DNA of 64,000 nt. It comes from Bog-950 sp035299425. GTDB taxonomy: Bacteria > Bacteroidota > Bacteroidia > Chitinophagales > LD1. Below are positions 41,441 through 50,472 of the stretch, one piece after another. Location of the stretch: positions 1 to 64,000 of the forward strand of contig DATGWP010000080.1 in the NCBI GenBank assembly GCA_035299425.1, given 5' to 3'. The notes under the pieces are model-generated. The model saw only the letters and a program-made list of their open reading frames with translations, did no database searches and was not told the origin of the DNA. The stretch's first letter is position 1. Each line of letters begins with the position of its first letter. The position numbers and the translations under genes are program-made.

Positions 41441-44322
41441 AGTGGTATAGTTAGCATAACCCTGGTGCCCTGCGGCAAATCAATTATCTGCAAATCTATT
41501 TTCAAATTATAATAATCGCGTAATAAACGTAAACGTTCGGTGGTAGCATCTGTTGCAAAACTCTTGTGTTTTTTCTTTCGCGCATTAATTTCTGCCGATG
41601 CTTTGCGGCCTATGCCATTGTCTTCTATAATACAAACAAGCTGTTGCGCACGCTGTTCAAACAGTACGTTTAACTGTTTGCTGCCCTGCTTATGCAGCAG
41701 CCCATGCTTTAAGGCATTCTCTACAAAAGGCTGCACTATCATAGATGGTAGCCTGACTTCGTCTTTATCTATGCCTCCGCTCACTTCGATCTTATAATGC
41801 AGCTCATCGCCAAAACGAAGTTTTTCAAGATCGAGATAAAGTGCCAACATCTCCTCCTCTTTATGCAGGGTTATAAACTCGGCACCTGATGCATCTAACA
41901 CCACCCGCGTAAGCTCACTGAACTTGCCCAGGTATAATTGTGCATTAGCAGTATCCTGTTGCAACACTAAATCCTGTATGCTGTTAAGCGCATTGAACAT
42001 GAAATGGGGATTCATTTGCGCCTTTAGCGTAGATAGCTGCGAGGCAATCATCCTTTTCTCTAATTCGTTTTTGCGCCGTAGCGAGCGAATGCGCCAGGCA
42101 AAAAATGCAGATACTAAACCGGCAATGGCTATAACACACAACATAAAAAACCACCAGCGCTGCCAGAATGGTGCACGTATAATAATATTGAGGTGCGCTG
42201 CTTCTGTACTTTCTACACCATCTTCGTTTAGTGCTTTTACTTCAAACACATAACTACCTGCGGGCAATGATGGATACCGCGCAAAATTACTCTTGCTATT
42301 GGTAATTATCCACCCGGTATCCAGCCCCAACATGCGGTACTTATAGGTAAACTCGCCATGGCTGCGAAAAGCAATACCCTTAAATGATATGCGGATGTTA
42401 TTGTTGTAGTAAGGCAGGTTATAGGCAGCCACAAGCGCAGTATCGCGCTCGTGCACCGCAAAGGCCGAAATAAAAATAGAGGGTGGCACCAGGTTTACAG
42501 AGTTGAAATTTTCGGGAATTTCTACTATTCCTTTTGGCGTAGCTAATAGTATTTTACCGTTCAAAAATTCTATATCCGTAATTTCGTTAGATGGCAAGCC
42601 ATCGAACCTGTTGTAGCGTTTTATGGCTTTGGTAACCACATTGTAGCCTACCAGATTGTCTTCCGTTACCATCCATAAAGTGTTGCCAACCACTCCCATT
42701 TTTCTAACAAACCCATTGCTTATTCCTATTTCTTTATTCAATTGTGTAGCAAACACACCCTTATTAAAACCCAACACACCATCGGTAAGTGTGCTTACCC
42801 ACACTATTCCATTTGCTGTTTGGGCTATATCGGTGGCTGAAACGGTATGTCCATTAAAGGTTTTTTCCTCAAGCGTACCATTTGTGCTAAGCCATAGCCC
42901 ATCGGTATGGCCCATCCATAATTCGTCATGCTGTTTATTTGCAAAAACAACCCTTGTTCGCTTACTGCGAAAAGTGTTTAGTGTATCTACACGGGGCTTT
43001 ATACTTACAATAGCTGCATTAATTACCGAACCGATTAAATAGCTATCGCCACTTAACCAAGCCAGCGATTTTACATTGCTTATGCCCTGTGCGTGCGTAG
43101 CCTGCATAGATCCGCCGGTTTCGATAATCCAGGTTTTGTTTTGCCCTACAATAAGCTGTTGCTTTGCAGGGTTATACTCCATAGCCTGAATTTCGGTAGG
43201 GGTATTTTGCAGTGTAAGCGTAGCCATTTGCTTTGTTTGAAAACTGTAGCGCGATACCTTCCCGGTTTGATAGCCTATATACAAATTGTCTTTTTCATCT
43301 TTAGCCAATTGCTTTATGCGTGTATCGGCCAGTGGGCTATTGGCGGCGGTGTAAATCCACACATCAGTAGATGGAACTACAAAAATGCCATCCTGCAACG
43401 TACTGAACCAGTAATTGCCCTCTTTATCTAAAACTATATCGCTTACACTTTTGCCCGGGAAAAAAAGTTGGCCACCAAAGAGAGCGTGCAAATTGTAATC
43501 GAGGCAAAGTGCGCCGTTGCTGCTTCCAATCCACAATTTGCCTTTGTTGTCGTTGCGCAAGGCAAAAACACGTCCCAATGATGAGGGCAAGTCTATTAAC
43601 CACAGCAGCGAATCATTCTTCACCTCCCACAATGAGTTTTGCTTTTCGGTGCGGGAAAGAAGCAACAACCGCTGGTCTACCATATGGAAAGAGGACATGA
43701 GCAGGGCATCGGCAAACCGGTCGGGCCGATTGGTGTTAGTGAAGAATTTTATACCCTGCTGGTCAACTACACCCAAAGCCTTTTTTTCAGAAAAATAAAG
43801 ACGGCCATTAAAGCAGTGAATGTCGGCAAAAACAGAGCTGCCCGGTATGCTTAGTATACTGGCAGAATTAACCGATTGCAAAACCTTTCCGTTCTTCACT
43901 TTGCATAAGCCGCTATCGGCTGTAAGCCAGGTGCACGCACTGTCATCAAAGCAGAAGAAGGGATAGTTTTTTATACGCTTGCTCCAGTCGTATTCCAGTT
44001 TGAGTGTATCGGTATTTACCGAAAAAATCTGGCTGGTAAAGTTCTGGCACCACAGACGGCCCTTGTTATCAAAAGTGATATGCGAGATAGCCTTGCCACT
44101 ATGCTGTGCGTTTTTAAAGGATATAAAATCAGTGCCATCGTATCTGTATAACCCTGCATTGCAGCCTATCCACATAAAACCATCTTTATCCTGCGCAAGG
44201 TCATAAACCTCGTTAGATGGCAATCCATTATCATCAGTTATAGTATAAAAATACGGGTGCTGCGCAGCGCAGAAGGCTACCATAAAAAACAAAAAGAAAA
44301 CGAGTGTGAATGGGCGTAACAC
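41437..44322 (-). CDS. LytS-type sensor histidine kinase with Reg_prop/Y_Y_Y sensor
   Basis: A 961-aa two-component sensor. It starts with GTG at 44322, and MLRPFTLVFFLFFMVAFCAAQ makes a good signal peptide. A two-propeller Reg_prop sensor starts at FYTITDDNGLPSNEVYDL with repeated DKDGFMWIG-type blades. The Y_Y_Y domain precedes the membrane helix (WWFFMLCVIAIAGLVSAFFA, about residue 720). The LytS-type kinase has its phosphoacceptor at H773 (MNPHFMFNALNSIQ) and an ATP domain with EDNGIGRKA; no canonical HisKA dimerisation domain. The pair kinase-regulator is fused by a 4-nt overlap with regulator 1. Likely senses an envelope or polysaccharide signal. Confidence 0.94.
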   Translation of the reverse strand: MLRPFTLVFFLFFMVAFCAAQHPYFYTITDDNGLPSNEVYDLAQDKDGFMWIGCNAGLYRYDGTDFISFKNAQHSGKAISHITFDNKGRLWCQNFTSQIFSVNTDTLKLEYDWSKRIKNYPFFCFDDSACTWLTADSGLCKVKNGKVLQSVNSASILSIPGSSVFADIHCFNGRLYFSEKKALGVVDQQGIKFFTNTNRPDRFADALLMSSFHMVDQRLLLLSRTEKQNSLWEVKNDSLLWLIDLPSSLGRVFALRNDNKGKLWIGSSNGALCLDYNLHALFGGQLFFPGKSVSDIVLDKEGNYWFSTLQDGIFVVPSTDVWIYTAANSPLADTRIKQLAKDEKDNLYIGYQTGKVSRYSFQTKQMATLTLQNTPTEIQAMEYNPAKQQLIVGQNKTWIIETGGSMQATHAQGISNVKSLAWLSGDSYLIGSVINAAIVSIKPRVDTLNTFRSKRTRVVFANKQHDELWMGHTDGLWLSTNGTLEEKTFNGHTVSATDIAQTANGIVWVSTLTDGVLGFNKGVFATQLNKEIGISNGFVRKMGVVGNTLWMVTEDNLVGYNVVTKAIKRYNRFDGLPSNEITDIEFLNGKILLATPKGIVEIPENFNSVNLVPPSIFISAFAVHERDTALVAAYNLPYYNNNIRISFKGIAFRSHGEFTYKYRMLGLDTGWIITNSKSNFARYPSLPAGSYVFEVKALNEDGVESTEAAHLNIIIRAPFWQRWWFFMLCVIAIAGLVSAFFAWRIRSLRRKNELEKRMIASQLSTLKAQMNPHFMFNALNSIQDLVLQQDTANAQLYLGKFSELTRVVLDASGAEFITLHKEEEMLALYLDLEKLRFGDELHYKIEVSGGIDKDEVRLPSMIVQPFVENALKHGLLHKQGSKQLNVLFEQRAQQLVCIIEDNGIGRKASAEINARKKKHKSFATDATTERLRLLRDYYNLKIDLQIIDLPQGTRVMLTIPL

Positions 44323-44372
44323 TAAGTGAAGGAAAGCAAAAAGTCTTGTTATTTGTGTAACCCATAAAAAAA

Positions 44373-44396
44373 CCCGCCTTCATTTCTGATGGCGGG
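44373..44396 (-). terminator. Terminator of the beta-helix T9SS protein gene
   Basis: CCCGCC (44373-44378) pairs with GGCGGG (44391-44396). On the minus strand the stem is followed directly by TTTTTTTATGG, a classical intrinsic terminator 46 bp after the stop codon. Confidence 0.8.
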
Positions 44397-44441
44397 CCGC
44401 TCAAAACCTAACACTAAAAACAGAGACAGCTGAGTATATAC

Positions 44442-47400
44442 CTATTGTTTTATAAACCTTTTCGCGGCGCTTTTACCCTGGGTGGTTTTTACCTTCACGG
44501 TATAAGATCCCTGCGCCAAAGCGGCAATATTCAGTTTTGTGATCTGGCCTTTTATAAAAATTACCTGCTCACCAATTGCCGAGTAAACTTCCAGCGCTTC
44601 TATCTGCTCATCGCATACAAGCATCAGATAATCGGTAGCGGGGTTAGGGTATATCTGCATGCTGAAATCATCTGTGGCTATATCATTTATGCCATTACAT
44701 ATTTCTACCACTACAGCCACGCTATCGGTAGCCACGCAACCTAAAGCGTTGGTAGCGGTAACCGAATAAGTAGTAGATACAGCTGGTGTTACCGTTTGCG
44801 AAGCAGTGGTTACACTATTGCTCCACACGTAACTTACATTGCCTGCAGCGGTAACTACAGTACCCTGGCCGGCACAGATAGTATCATCGGCAGCGGTAAC
44901 TACAAGGGATACCAACGGATTAGGTACATTAATAGTATCTGCCACCGAGCAGCCGTAAGCTGATAAAGTTACGGGATATACGCCCCCTGCGCTAATTGCG
45001 TACAATGCAGTGTCAGTGCTATAACGCACCAGGCCTACGGCATCATATTCTACCCAATCGTTGGCTATATCAGTAGCAATAGCCCAGCGCACGGCGTCTA
45101 TATTCATTGCCGATGGCAACTGCACTTTAAATATAGTGGCTACCTCGGGCCCTGCCACTGCGGTAGCTGTATATACTACCGACCAGTTGGCGGTGGTTGC
45201 ATCACGTACATATACAGTATCTATATGGCCCGGTGCACTGGTTTCATATATCAGCACCTCTGATGCCAATACCGGGGTGGTATATCCTACTACTAGAAAA
45301 TCGCGGTCGTCGCCATAATCATCGGCAGTCCATGCGGTATTTATATCGCCATAATCGGGATAGGTGTTGGGCTCGCCAAGTAGTTGCTGAGCCGACCAGC
45401 TGGTAGGGCTGTACTGTGTGCTAAAATCAATTACCAAATCTGCCCAGGTAGTATCGGGGCCGAAGGTGAACGTGGTATCGGCAATAGTTATATCAAGGGA
45501 AGTTGGGCTACTCAGTTTCACAATGCCTGCATCGTTTTGGCACAGAATGCCATCGAAAGATAGATCAGGAAGGGTTAACTGGGGCAATACAGTCAGGTTG
45601 GTAATTACTACACTATCGCAGGCAAAAAAGTCGTGATACCTGCCGCTGGTAGTATAAGTGTGTGCACCTACGGTAATACTTTCTCCGTAGCAAAGTGTCG
45701 GGAAATATTCCATTACATCTTCACTGCCATAATCAATATATACCTCTACGGTGCTATCGCAGCCATAATACTGGTAATAGTATCCTGCCAGGTAATAGGT
45801 TGTACCGTTTAGGGTTACGCTGTCGCCACCGCAAATGCTGAATTCGTAGTTATGATAATCCGGCTCAAGTTCATGGAAGTAAACTTCCACTATACTATCG
45901 CAACCAAAGTATTGGTAGTATGTACCGTACGAGGTGTAAGTCCTTCCGTTAATGGTAACACTATCCCCCGCACATTTTTGTACGTCGTGATATACATACG
46001 GCGGTTCAATTTCAGTTACCGTTATAATTACTACGCTATCGCAGTCGTAAGTTATTGGGTAGGTGCCCTCTTCGGAATATACATTGCCCCGAAAAGTTAC
46101 ACTATCACCTGTACAAAAACTAAGGTTGTAATTTATTGCAGGGGGTGCGTCATTTATAACTATTGTATCTTTTGCCACGCAGTGTGCCGCATCGAACACG
46201 GTAGCTATGAATGTACCGCTACCGGTATGTATTATGCTATCGGCACATAGCCAGGTTACATCATTATCGTAAATATTGGAGGTGTATGGACCAGTGCCAC
46301 CGGTAATGGTAAGACCCAACTCGTGCAGCACAGGTGCACAGGCAGGCACTACATTATCTATAGCTACTGAAAAGCCTATGCAGGTATTAGTACCATTGTA
46401 CTCAAATGCTCCCATATCAGGTGTGCCGTTGCGCAGGTATTCGCGCTGATCGAACAAGCCCGCTACGTTTGCTTCGGCTGCATCTATAGCCGGGCTGCCG
46501 GTTATAAGTGCATGTGTAAGCATGTAGTGACCGTTATCTCGCAAGGTAGTATCCAGCACATTTAAAGCGCTGGCACCGTAAACATTACCAGCCACTACAC
46601 CACCAATTACTGCACCGGCAGTATCACCAAATAAATTATGGCCATCGAGCGATTGGAAATCACCCCACAAGTCCTGACCCGCACCGGCAGCTGTATTGCC
46701 TACAAAAATACAATTGCTGATACGGCAGGTAGAGTTTGGTGCGTTTTGCAAGGCACCGCCCCTTGATTGAGCATGGTTATTATAAAAGGTACAGTTAATC
46801 ACATCCATTTGGCCACCGGCATGGTTCTTTACCGCACCACCAGCACCGGTAGCGGAGGTTGAGGCGCTGGTGTTGTTGCTAAACGTACTGTTGGTTATAC
46901 GCATGTATCCACCGTTGTTGAATACTGCACCACCACCCTCGCCGCCTGCATCGGTAGTGTAGTTGTTTTTAAACGAGCAACCATTAATTATAACCGTATC
47001 GCCGTTGGCAAATACACCACCGGCCTGGTATTGCGCGTTGTTATTAATGAATACACAGTTATTTAAAGTGCTATGTGCGCCGCAACTACTCATAAACGAA
47101 GAACCAAAGGCACTGTTGCCGTTATTTGAAAAAAGAAGATTATTAAAGCTTACGCGTATGCCACTAAGATTAACGCCTATATTGTAATAAATGCCGCTTA
47201 TGCGCAGGCTCATATCTTTTGGGCCGTTGATAATACAAAATGTTTGAGGTAGCGGCCATAAATACGCATCGCCACCTACACATATATCTACTACATGCGG
47301 GTTGGCCATAGTGGCACTGTTATCGGCATTAGCGCTTGTCATGGCCCAGGTAAGTGAACCGGGATCGCTACCCGATAAGGTGCTTACATAAAAATGAGTG

Positions 47401-47471
47401 GCATTGGCGGCCTGCCATGAAAAAAGCAGGCTGCATAAAACTGCGAGATGAAGGGTAAATTGTTTTCTCAT
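44442..47471 (-). CDS. Beta-helix surface protein with GCDS-type repeats and T9SS sorting domain
   Basis: A 1009-aa exported protein. After the signal peptide (MRKQFTLHLAVLCSLLFSWQ) comes a right-handed parallel beta-helix (about residues 60-300) with NNCVFINNNAQYQAGGVF, GGAVFNNGGYMRITNSTFSN and similar turns, ending in PDMGAFEYNG, as in choice-of-anchor/PMP-like proteins. Four short repeats (about 450-627) each have CxGDSVTxNG...GCDS. A module with TSWSAQQLLGEPNTYPDYG resembles a discoidin-like domain (about 690-830). One YTVTV-type repeat and a T9SS domain (MQIYPNPATDYLMLV) close the protein. Probably a carbohydrate-binding or adhesive surface protein; no catalytic residue identified. Confidence 0.88.
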   Translation of the reverse strand: MRKQFTLHLAVLCSLLFSWQAANATHFYVSTLSGSDPGSLTWAMTSANADNSATMANPHVVDICVGGDAYLWPLPQTFCIINGPKDMSLRISGIYYNIGVNLSGIRVSFNNLLFSNNGNSAFGSSFMSSCGAHSTLNNCVFINNNAQYQAGGVFANGDTVIINGCSFKNNYTTDAGGEGGGAVFNNGGYMRITNSTFSNNTSASTSATGAGGAVKNHAGGQMDVINCTFYNNHAQSRGGALQNAPNSTCRISNCIFVGNTAAGAGQDLWGDFQSLDGHNLFGDTAGAVIGGVVAGNVYGASALNVLDTTLRDNGHYMLTHALITGSPAIDAAEANVAGLFDQREYLRNGTPDMGAFEYNGTNTCIGFSVAIDNVVPACAPVLHELGLTITGGTGPYTSNIYDNDVTWLCADSIIHTGSGTFIATVFDAAHCVAKDTIVINDAPPAINYNLSFCTGDSVTFRGNVYSEEGTYPITYDCDSVVIITVTEIEPPYVYHDVQKCAGDSVTINGRTYTSYGTYYQYFGCDSIVEVYFHELEPDYHNYEFSICGGDSVTLNGTTYYLAGYYYQYYGCDSTVEVYIDYGSEDVMEYFPTLCYGESITVGAHTYTTSGRYHDFFACDSVVITNLTVLPQLTLPDLSFDGILCQNDAGIVKLSSPTSLDITIADTTFTFGPDTTWADLVIDFSTQYSPTSWSAQQLLGEPNTYPDYGDINTAWTADDYGDDRDFLVVGYTTPVLASEVLIYETSAPGHIDTVYVRDATTANWSVVYTATAVAGPEVATIFKVQLPSAMNIDAVRWAIATDIANDWVEYDAVGLVRYSTDTALYAISAGGVYPVTLSAYGCSVADTINVPNPLVSLVVTAADDTICAGQGTVVTAAGNVSYVWSNSVTTASQTVTPAVSTTYSVTATNALGCVATDSVAVVVEICNGINDIATDDFSMQIYPNPATDYLMLVCDEQIEALEVYSAIGEQVIFIKGQITKLNIAALAQGSYTVKVKTTQGKSAAKRFIKQ

Positions 47472-47584
47472 ACATGTTGGTTTTAGTTGAAAGGTGAACC
47501 AAAGATGATTCTACCACCGGCCCGCAGCAACTAAATGGTACAAGATGCAACCTAAAGGGTATGAAAAGCAGAATAAGGAGTAAC

Positions 47585-49537
47585 CTACTGCTTAACCGGA
47601 AAAGCGATTGTAAATTCGGGTTCAGGTATTTTGGCATAAACCATAGCCCCCCTTAGCTGGCGGGTAAGCTCGTACACCATGCGCAAGCCCAGGGTAGGAG
47701 ATTTTTTTACATCGAAACCTTCGGGCATGCCGATACCATTATCGGCGTAATGCAGGGTACACAGACCGGTATTATCGCTGCTGATTTGTATTTTTATAAG
47801 GCCGCCTGCATGATTTATTTGGGCATACTTAATTGAGTTGGTAACCAACTCGTTTATAATAACCCCCAATGGGATAGATGTTTCAATATCTAATGTAAGC
47901 TGAGGTGGCCTTATGCTACATTGTATTTGCACGGCAGAAGCGTTGAGGGCGCTTTTGAGATGCTGGCAAAGCTGCTGTATGTAATCCTGCAAAAGGATGG
48001 CTGTAAACTCCTGCTGCATGTATAATTTTTGGTGGATAAGGGCAATGCTTTTTATACGGTTGTGGCTATCGCGCAAGGCCTCCTTAGCAGCCGCATCGGT
48101 TACCGTGTTGGCCTGCAGGTTAAGCAGGCTGCTTACAATTTGAAGGTTATTTTTTACCCGATGGTGAATTTCGCGCATCAGCATATCCTTGTCTTTGGAC
48201 TGCTGCTCTATTAGGGCATTTTTTTCTGCCAGTTGCCGGTTGGTTTTATCCTTCTCTTTACCGGTTCGGAAAATGAGAAACACCACAACAGCAAATAATA
48301 ACGCCAGTAACGCAGCCAATAAAACACCTACGCGCAAATACCGGTTGTTCAGTTTAAGTATCTGAAGTTCCTGCGTTTTTTGCGTTGTTTGGTATTGTAC
48401 TTCCAGTTCGCGTTGTAACAGCTCGGCACGGGCCTGCACATTCGCTATACTTTTTTGCTGGTCATCATTAAATACCGAATCATTCCAGGCGCTGTACTGC
48501 GTAAAATATTCAAGCGACTGTTCATACTTCTTTTTCTTACGGGCAACCTCGCTAAGTATTTTGTATCCCTCGCGTATAAAAACACGGGCATTGTAAAACT
48601 GTGCATCGTGTAGCAGGCGCTTGCCCAGCACTTCGGCTTCGGCAGTTTTATTTTGTTTTAAGTAAAGGTTGCATAATGCCATTATAGGGTTAAGCACGTT
48701 AATGGGCCGTTTCAGACTATCGAACAAAGCTATTGCCTGCAATAACATTTGTTGTGCTTCTGCCGGCTTATCCATCTGCGCATATAATTCTCCCACACCG
48801 GTTAGTGTCACTGCATATTCGTAGGCCCTTGTGCCGCTGCGGTTAGCAAAGTCAAGGGCTGCACTCATCATCACTTCAGCCGAATCTTTCCTGGCTGCCC
48901 GCATATATTCGCCGGCCATGTTGGTAGCTATCAGCCCGGCAAAAGCCAGATTATTGATAGCAGTAGCCTGCTGCATGGCTTGTGCATAATACTTTAAACA
49001 AAGCTGAGGCTCGCGCCCGGCAGCGCCATACACGGTGGCAATGTTATTGCAGCATGCGCCGATAGTGCGCTTATCGCCCGATTGTTCGGCAGCCTTTAAT
49101 CCATCTAAATAATATTTAAGCGCGTTTTCGTAATCGGCATTGTCCTGGTACATTCCCGCTATCAGGCTTTTGCAGGCAGCTTCGTAGTACTTATTGTTGG
49201 CGCGCTTTGCATAATCCAGACTACGGCTATACTGGTCCATTGCTTCGGGCAGGCGGTTTTGTATGGCCCGTATAAGTCCGCGTGTGCGGTACGCCTCTGC
49301 CAATAATACAAGCGAATCGCCCGCAGGGGCCAATCTTATCTCCTCACCCGTTAAGCGTAGCGCCTCTGCGGTATCTGTAAAAGCAAGTTTATAGGCTAAT
49401 ACACCACTGAGCCTTGCCTTTGCACTATCACTTTTTACGCTGATAAGTTGCCCGCGCAACTCTTCTACGGTTTGCGCATGTGCAGACACAATAGCAAACA
49501 TAAGTAAGAGCCATGTATATATTTTAGGCAAGGTCAT
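47585..49537 (-). CDS. TPR-containing HisKA_2-type sensor histidine kinase
   Basis: A 650-aa kinase. Signal peptide MTLPKIYTWLLLMFAIVSAHA, then periplasmic TPRs (about residues 30-330; ARANNKYYEAACKSLIAGMY-type helices), one membrane helix near residue 400-425 (VGVLLAALLALLFAVVVFLIF), a short coiled coil, and a kinase core of the HisKA_2 class with IHHRVKNNLQIVSSLL (phosphoacceptor H458 or H459). The ATP-binding part has INELVTNSIKYA and HYADNGIGMPEGFD. Unlike the two other kinases here it is not LytS-type. It lies 93 bp downstream of response regulator 2 on the same strand, so they probably form one unit. Confidence 0.93.
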   Translation of the reverse strand: MTLPKIYTWLLLMFAIVSAHAQTVEELRGQLISVKSDSAKARLSGVLAYKLAFTDTAEALRLTGEEIRLAPAGDSLVLLAEAYRTRGLIRAIQNRLPEAMDQYSRSLDYAKRANNKYYEAACKSLIAGMYQDNADYENALKYYLDGLKAAEQSGDKRTIGACCNNIATVYGAAGREPQLCLKYYAQAMQQATAINNLAFAGLIATNMAGEYMRAARKDSAEVMMSAALDFANRSGTRAYEYAVTLTGVGELYAQMDKPAEAQQMLLQAIALFDSLKRPINVLNPIMALCNLYLKQNKTAEAEVLGKRLLHDAQFYNARVFIREGYKILSEVARKKKKYEQSLEYFTQYSAWNDSVFNDDQQKSIANVQARAELLQRELEVQYQTTQKTQELQILKLNNRYLRVGVLLAALLALLFAVVVFLIFRTGKEKDKTNRQLAEKNALIEQQSKDKDMLMREIHHRVKNNLQIVSSLLNLQANTVTDAAAKEALRDSHNRIKSIALIHQKLYMQQEFTAILLQDYIQQLCQHLKSALNASAVQIQCSIRPPQLTLDIETSIPLGVIINELVTNSIKYAQINHAGGLIKIQISSDNTGLCTLHYADNGIGMPEGFDVKKSPTLGLRMVYELTRQLRGAMVYAKIPEPEFTIAFPVKQ

Positions 49538-49630
49538 AGTTATTCAATATGCAACATGCAGCAACTTTAGCTATGGTTCAACTTTATGGTATGAAAAGCA
49601 GTATAGGTGGTACAAAATACATTGCGGGCA

Positions 49631-50356
49631 TTATTGCACACGTTTTAACCGTTCGAAAAGCTCATCTTTAAAATTGCGGCTAAGCGGAATAGAGGCTTTG
49701 TTCATCACTACTTCGGTATGCGAAAAGGACTCTATTTTTTTAAGGTTAACGATATAGCTTTTGTGCACCTGCATAAAATCGTTTACAGGCAGGTTGGCCA
49801 TAAAATCGCGAAAGCTGGAACGCACAATGTGTTTTGCCTTTTCTGTAACCAGGTACAAATAGTTGTGATCGCTCTCCAGCCAGAGTATATCGGCTACGTT
49901 TACTTTTACAAAATGCGTATCGGTTTTTACAAACAGGCTATCGTTTACTATGCCCACCGGGCCGGTTTGCTCTACCTTGCTGCCGGTAAATGATGCAAGG
50001 GCCACTTCTATACTTGCAAACAGGTCTTGCTGCGAAAAGGGTTTAATTAAATACCCATTGGGCAATGTTGCCGCTGCTTTGGTCACCGTATCCTTATCGC
50101 TATAGGAAGTAATAAAAATAAGAGGCAACTTATACTTGCTGCGAATCAGTTGCGCAAAATCAATTCCCGATTTACCGCTGCCTAAATTTATATCGGATAA
50201 AACAATATCGGGCTTTTCTGCTTCCATGCGGCTTACCGCCTCTTCATAACTATAGGCCGGGTCCAGCACTTCGTAGCCAATCTGGGTTAGCATAGCCGCC
50301 ATATCCATAGCTACCAGCGCTTCATCTTCTACAATCAATATTCTCACTTCGCTCAT
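49631..50356 (-). CDS. LytTR-family response regulator 2
   Basis: A 241-aa regulator from the chosen start MSEVRILIVEDEALVAMDMA; the frame extends 25 codons upstream without support. The receiver has D11 and phosphoacceptor D55 (LSDINLG), followed by FITSYSDKDTV and a LIKPFS lysine. The LytTR domain (about 135-241) has DILWLESDHNYLYLVTE and FMQVHKSYIVNLKKIESF. Its receiver differs from regulators 1 and 3, and it is adjacent to the HisKA_2 kinase, which is its likely partner. Bacteroidota commonly pair such kinases with LytTR or HTH outputs. The nearest upstream gene is giant protein 2. Confidence 0.94.
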   Translation of the reverse strand: MSEVRILIVEDEALVAMDMAAMLTQIGYEVLDPAYSYEEAVSRMEAEKPDIVLSDINLGSGKSGIDFAQLIRSKYKLPLIFITSYSDKDTVTKAAATLPNGYLIKPFSQQDLFASIEVALASFTGSKVEQTGPVGIVNDSLFVKTDTHFVKVNVADILWLESDHNYLYLVTEKAKHIVRSSFRDFMANLPVNDFMQVHKSYIVNLKKIESFSHTEVVMNKASIPLSRNFKDELFERLKRVQ

Positions 50357-50397
50357 GTAGAAGTCAATATAGAAAAATACCGGCATTACATAAAAAA

Positions 50398-50424
50398 TCC
50401 CCCTCTGCTTTGCGCAAAGGGGGA
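50398..50424 (-). terminator. Terminator 2 of giant surface protein 2
   Basis: TCCCCCT (50398-50404) pairs with AGGGGGA (50418-50424). On the minus strand the stem is followed by a T-rich run. It closely resembles the terminator after giant protein 1. Confidence 0.75.
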
Positions 50425-50435
50425 CAAACAAAACT

Positions 50436-50464
50436 CAATCACCCCTGCCAGGCAGAGGTGATTG
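50436..50464 (-). terminator. Terminator 1 of giant surface protein 2
   Basis: A near-perfect palindrome with 14-nt arms (50436-50449 and 50451-50464), 8 bp after the stop codon. The only mismatch becomes G.U in minus-strand RNA, as expected for a transcript from this gene. Confidence 0.75.
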
Positions 50465-50472
50465 TTCTTCTC

